In this document: positions 35,714-37,415 of the stretch, piece by piece
Layout: each line of letters begins with the position of its first letter
Position numbering within the stretch: position 1 is the stretch's first letter
DNA from: an uncultured Labrenzia sp.
Lineage (GTDB): Bacteria > Pseudomonadota > Alphaproteobacteria > Rhizobiales > Stappiaceae
Length of the DNA stretch: 37,415 nucleotides
Direction: 5' to 3'
Assembly (NCBI GenBank): GCA_937911395.1
Contig: CALDSI010000076.1
Span: 1 to 37,415, forward strand
Notes under the pieces: generated by a model
Told to the model about the DNA's origin: nothing
Database searches by the model: none
Seen by the model: the letters and a program-made list of their open reading frames with translations, nothing else
Program-made: the position numbers and the translations under genes

Positions 35714-36589
35714 ATGCCGTCTGAAAACGACCAAAACACTGAAACTGCATCCGAAACAAAGCCTGAGTTTTCTTGGGACCAATCAACCATGACGGTATCA
35801 TATCTAGCGGTCCTGTTCGCTGACATGGCGGCCTGCGTCCGATTCTTTTCGCGTATGCCTCTTCATAAGCTCAACGCGGCCGATGATCCGGCAGCGCTTC
35901 CGGATTTTAGCCAGATCTCGAGAGCTGCTCCGCTCGCAGGTGCGTTTGTGGCCCTTCCAGCTGCCGGTTTGCTTCTGGTGCTTGGAGCAACCAGCCTCCC
36001 CTCACTTGTTGTTGCTGTGATGGCCGCAGGCGTCCTCACGATCGTGACAGGCGCCTTGCACGAAGACGGCTTGAGCGATGTGGCCGACGGTTTTTTCGGA
36101 GGGGCCACGATCTCCAGGCGACTGGACATTATGAAAGACAGCCGGATCGGGGCATTTGGCGCAATCGCACTTGTCTTTGCCATTGGTCTGAAAGTTGCTT
36201 TGATTGCAGCCTTGCTGGACCGGTTCGGAGCAGCGGACACGGCCTTGCTCATTGTGACTGTAGAAGCCTTCAGCCGGTTCCTGATGGTTTGGCAATGGCA
36301 CCGATTGCCGCTGGCCCGGCCCGATGGACTAGGCGCCCGGTTCGGCAAACCATCTGACGCCGCCCTGCGCCAGTGTGTTCTGGTTATGCTGGTAGTTTTG
36401 CTCCCCGCCCTTCTTGCTCTGCCGTTGCAGACCATCGCAGTTGGCATTGTGATCGCCGTGTCTGCATCTATGAGTGTGGCACAGGTGGCACTGTCCAAGA
36501 TCAATGGATCAACCGGAGATGTCCTAGGGGCAATTCAGCAGATCAGCGGACTTGGATTCTTGACCGGAGTGCTTATGGTGACCGTGTAA
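35714..36589 (+). CDS. cobS: Adenosylcobinamide-GDP ribazoletransferase
   Basis: FFSRMPLH, TGALHEDGLSDVADGFFGGATISRRLDIMKDSRIGAFGAIALV. True start may be 35789. Confidence 0.95.
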   Translation: MPSENDQNTETASETKPEFSWDQSTMTVSYLAVLFADMAACVRFFSRMPLHKLNAADDPAALPDFSQISRAAPLAGAFVALPAAGLLLVLGATSLPSLVVAVMAAGVLTIVTGALHEDGLSDVADGFFGGATISRRLDIMKDSRIGAFGAIALVFAIGLKVALIAALLDRFGAADTALLIVTVEAFSRFLMVWQWHRLPLARPDGLGARFGKPSDAALRQCVLVMLVVLLPALLALPLQTIAVGIVIAVSASMSVAQVALSKINGSTGDVLGAIQQISGLGFLTGVLMVTV

Positions 36590-36629
36590 CCAGGCGGTAA
36601 TCTGAACCGAGCAAGAGGCGTGGCCGTTG

Positions 36630-37415
36630 ATGTTGAGTATTTCAGTTCCCGCGCCGGCGAGACTTGCCGTATCAGCACTGCTGGTCGTGCTTCTGGTCAG
36701 CGCCTGTGGCAGCCGTCCAACGACAGGCGCTCTTGCAATCAACACAGAGCCCGCTGCTGGTGCGCAGGATCACGACATCCTCATCGTAACCACGCGCGAA
36801 AAAGACCCAACTCCAAATACTTTTTTCAACGGTGAACGCTCGCCAACGATCAATTATGCGGAAGCGACGATCTCCGTACCACCGTCCCATAAGGCCGGTG
36901 CGGTCGAATGGCCGCGCGAAATTCCCGGAAACCCCAAAACGGACTTCGTGGCCCGCAAGGCGGGTTATATCGACAATGAAAAAGCATTTTTGAGGCAGCT
37001 GAACCAGCAGCTCTCTGAGCTACCCAAGGGCAAACGGGACGTGATGCTGTTTATTCACGGCTACAACACGTTGTTTGCTGAAGGCCTCTACCGATTCACG
37101 CAATTCGTCCATGATTCCCAGGCTCCGGTTGTCCCGGTTCTGTTCACTTGGGCTTCCCGCGGACAGCTCCAGGGTTACGTCTACGATCTGAACAGCGCCT
37201 CGATCGCACGCGACAGCCTGGAGCAAACCTTCCGTCTGCTTGCGAAAAGTAAAGCGGACAGCATTTCGATTCTTGCACACTCGATGGGCAATTATTTGCT
37301 GCTGGAAACCGCACGCCAAATGCCTCTAGCGGAACGCCGCCAGTTCGACAGAAAAATTGGTAGCGTTGTTCTGGCGGCTCCGGACATTGATATTGATCTC
37401 TTCAAATCCAGCCTT
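36630..37415 (+). CDS. Alpha/beta hydrolase (DUF900-type) lipoprotein, 3' end outside window
   Basis: Hand translation from ATG 36630: MLSISVPAPARLAVSALLVVLLVSACGSRPTTGA (lipobox SAC) ... DILIVTTREKDPTPNTFFNGERSP ... DVMLFIHGYNTLFAEGLYRFTQFVHD ... ISILAHSMGNYLLLETA. Open to the last base, so absent from the ORF track. Confidence 0.9.
   Translation, partial: MLSISVPAPARLAVSALLVVLLVSACGSRPTTGALAINTEPAAGAQDHDILIVTTREKDPTPNTFFNGERSPTINYAEATISVPPSHKAGAVEWPREIPGNPKTDFVARKAGYIDNEKAFLRQLNQQLSELPKGKRDVMLFIHGYNTLFAEGLYRFTQFVHDSQAPVVPVLFTWASRGQLQGYVYDLNSASIARDSLEQTFRLLAKSKADSISILAHSMGNYLLLETARQMPLAERRQFDRKIGSVVLAAPDIDIDLFKSSL

Noticed and set aside
1-37415. Search for CRISPR arrays, tRNA/rRNA, IS elements, phage or toxin-antitoxin/defense genes
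   Set aside because: No regularly spaced repeats, transposase/integrase motifs, structural RNA genes or recognisable defense domains were seen.

Overview
This 37.4 kb window looks like alphaproteobacterial chromosome (gene content and codon style resemble Stappiaceae/Roseibium-Labrenzia relatives; this is an inference). I see about 38 protein-coding loci and no tRNA, rRNA, CRISPR array, prophage or transposase. Main modules: (i) moaA near the left edge; (ii) a molybdenum-cofactor operon fdhD-mobA-mobB-moeA joined by three consecutive ATGA overlaps; (iii) a polar amino-acid ABC transporter (binding protein plus two permeases, no ATPase in the window) followed by a Cys/Met-metabolism PLP enzyme; (iv) a divergent TetR / [DgcA-like flavoprotein - GbcA-like Rieske oxygenase - GbcB-like reductase] cluster resembling glycine betaine/quaternary-amine N-demethylation; (v) cobT/cobS; (vi) repair-type proteins (AlkD-like, Fe-S-type uracil-DNA glycosylase family); (vii) a short BLUF photoreceptor; (viii) a PleC/DivJ-type histidine kinase. 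Most notable: an MBL-fold hydrolase gene split by one in-frame TGA beside an intact divergent LysR gene; an FdhD lacking the canonical CxxC loop but with a CxxC elsewhere; a DgcA-like flavoprotein missing one of the four Fe-S cysteines; three tandem hairpins inside the ABC operon; paired palindromes downstream of moeA; and a tandem operator-like motif in the TetR/dgcA divergent promoter. I did not find a clearly undescribed multi-gene system; the betaine-type cluster and the FdhD variant are the best candidates for follow-up.
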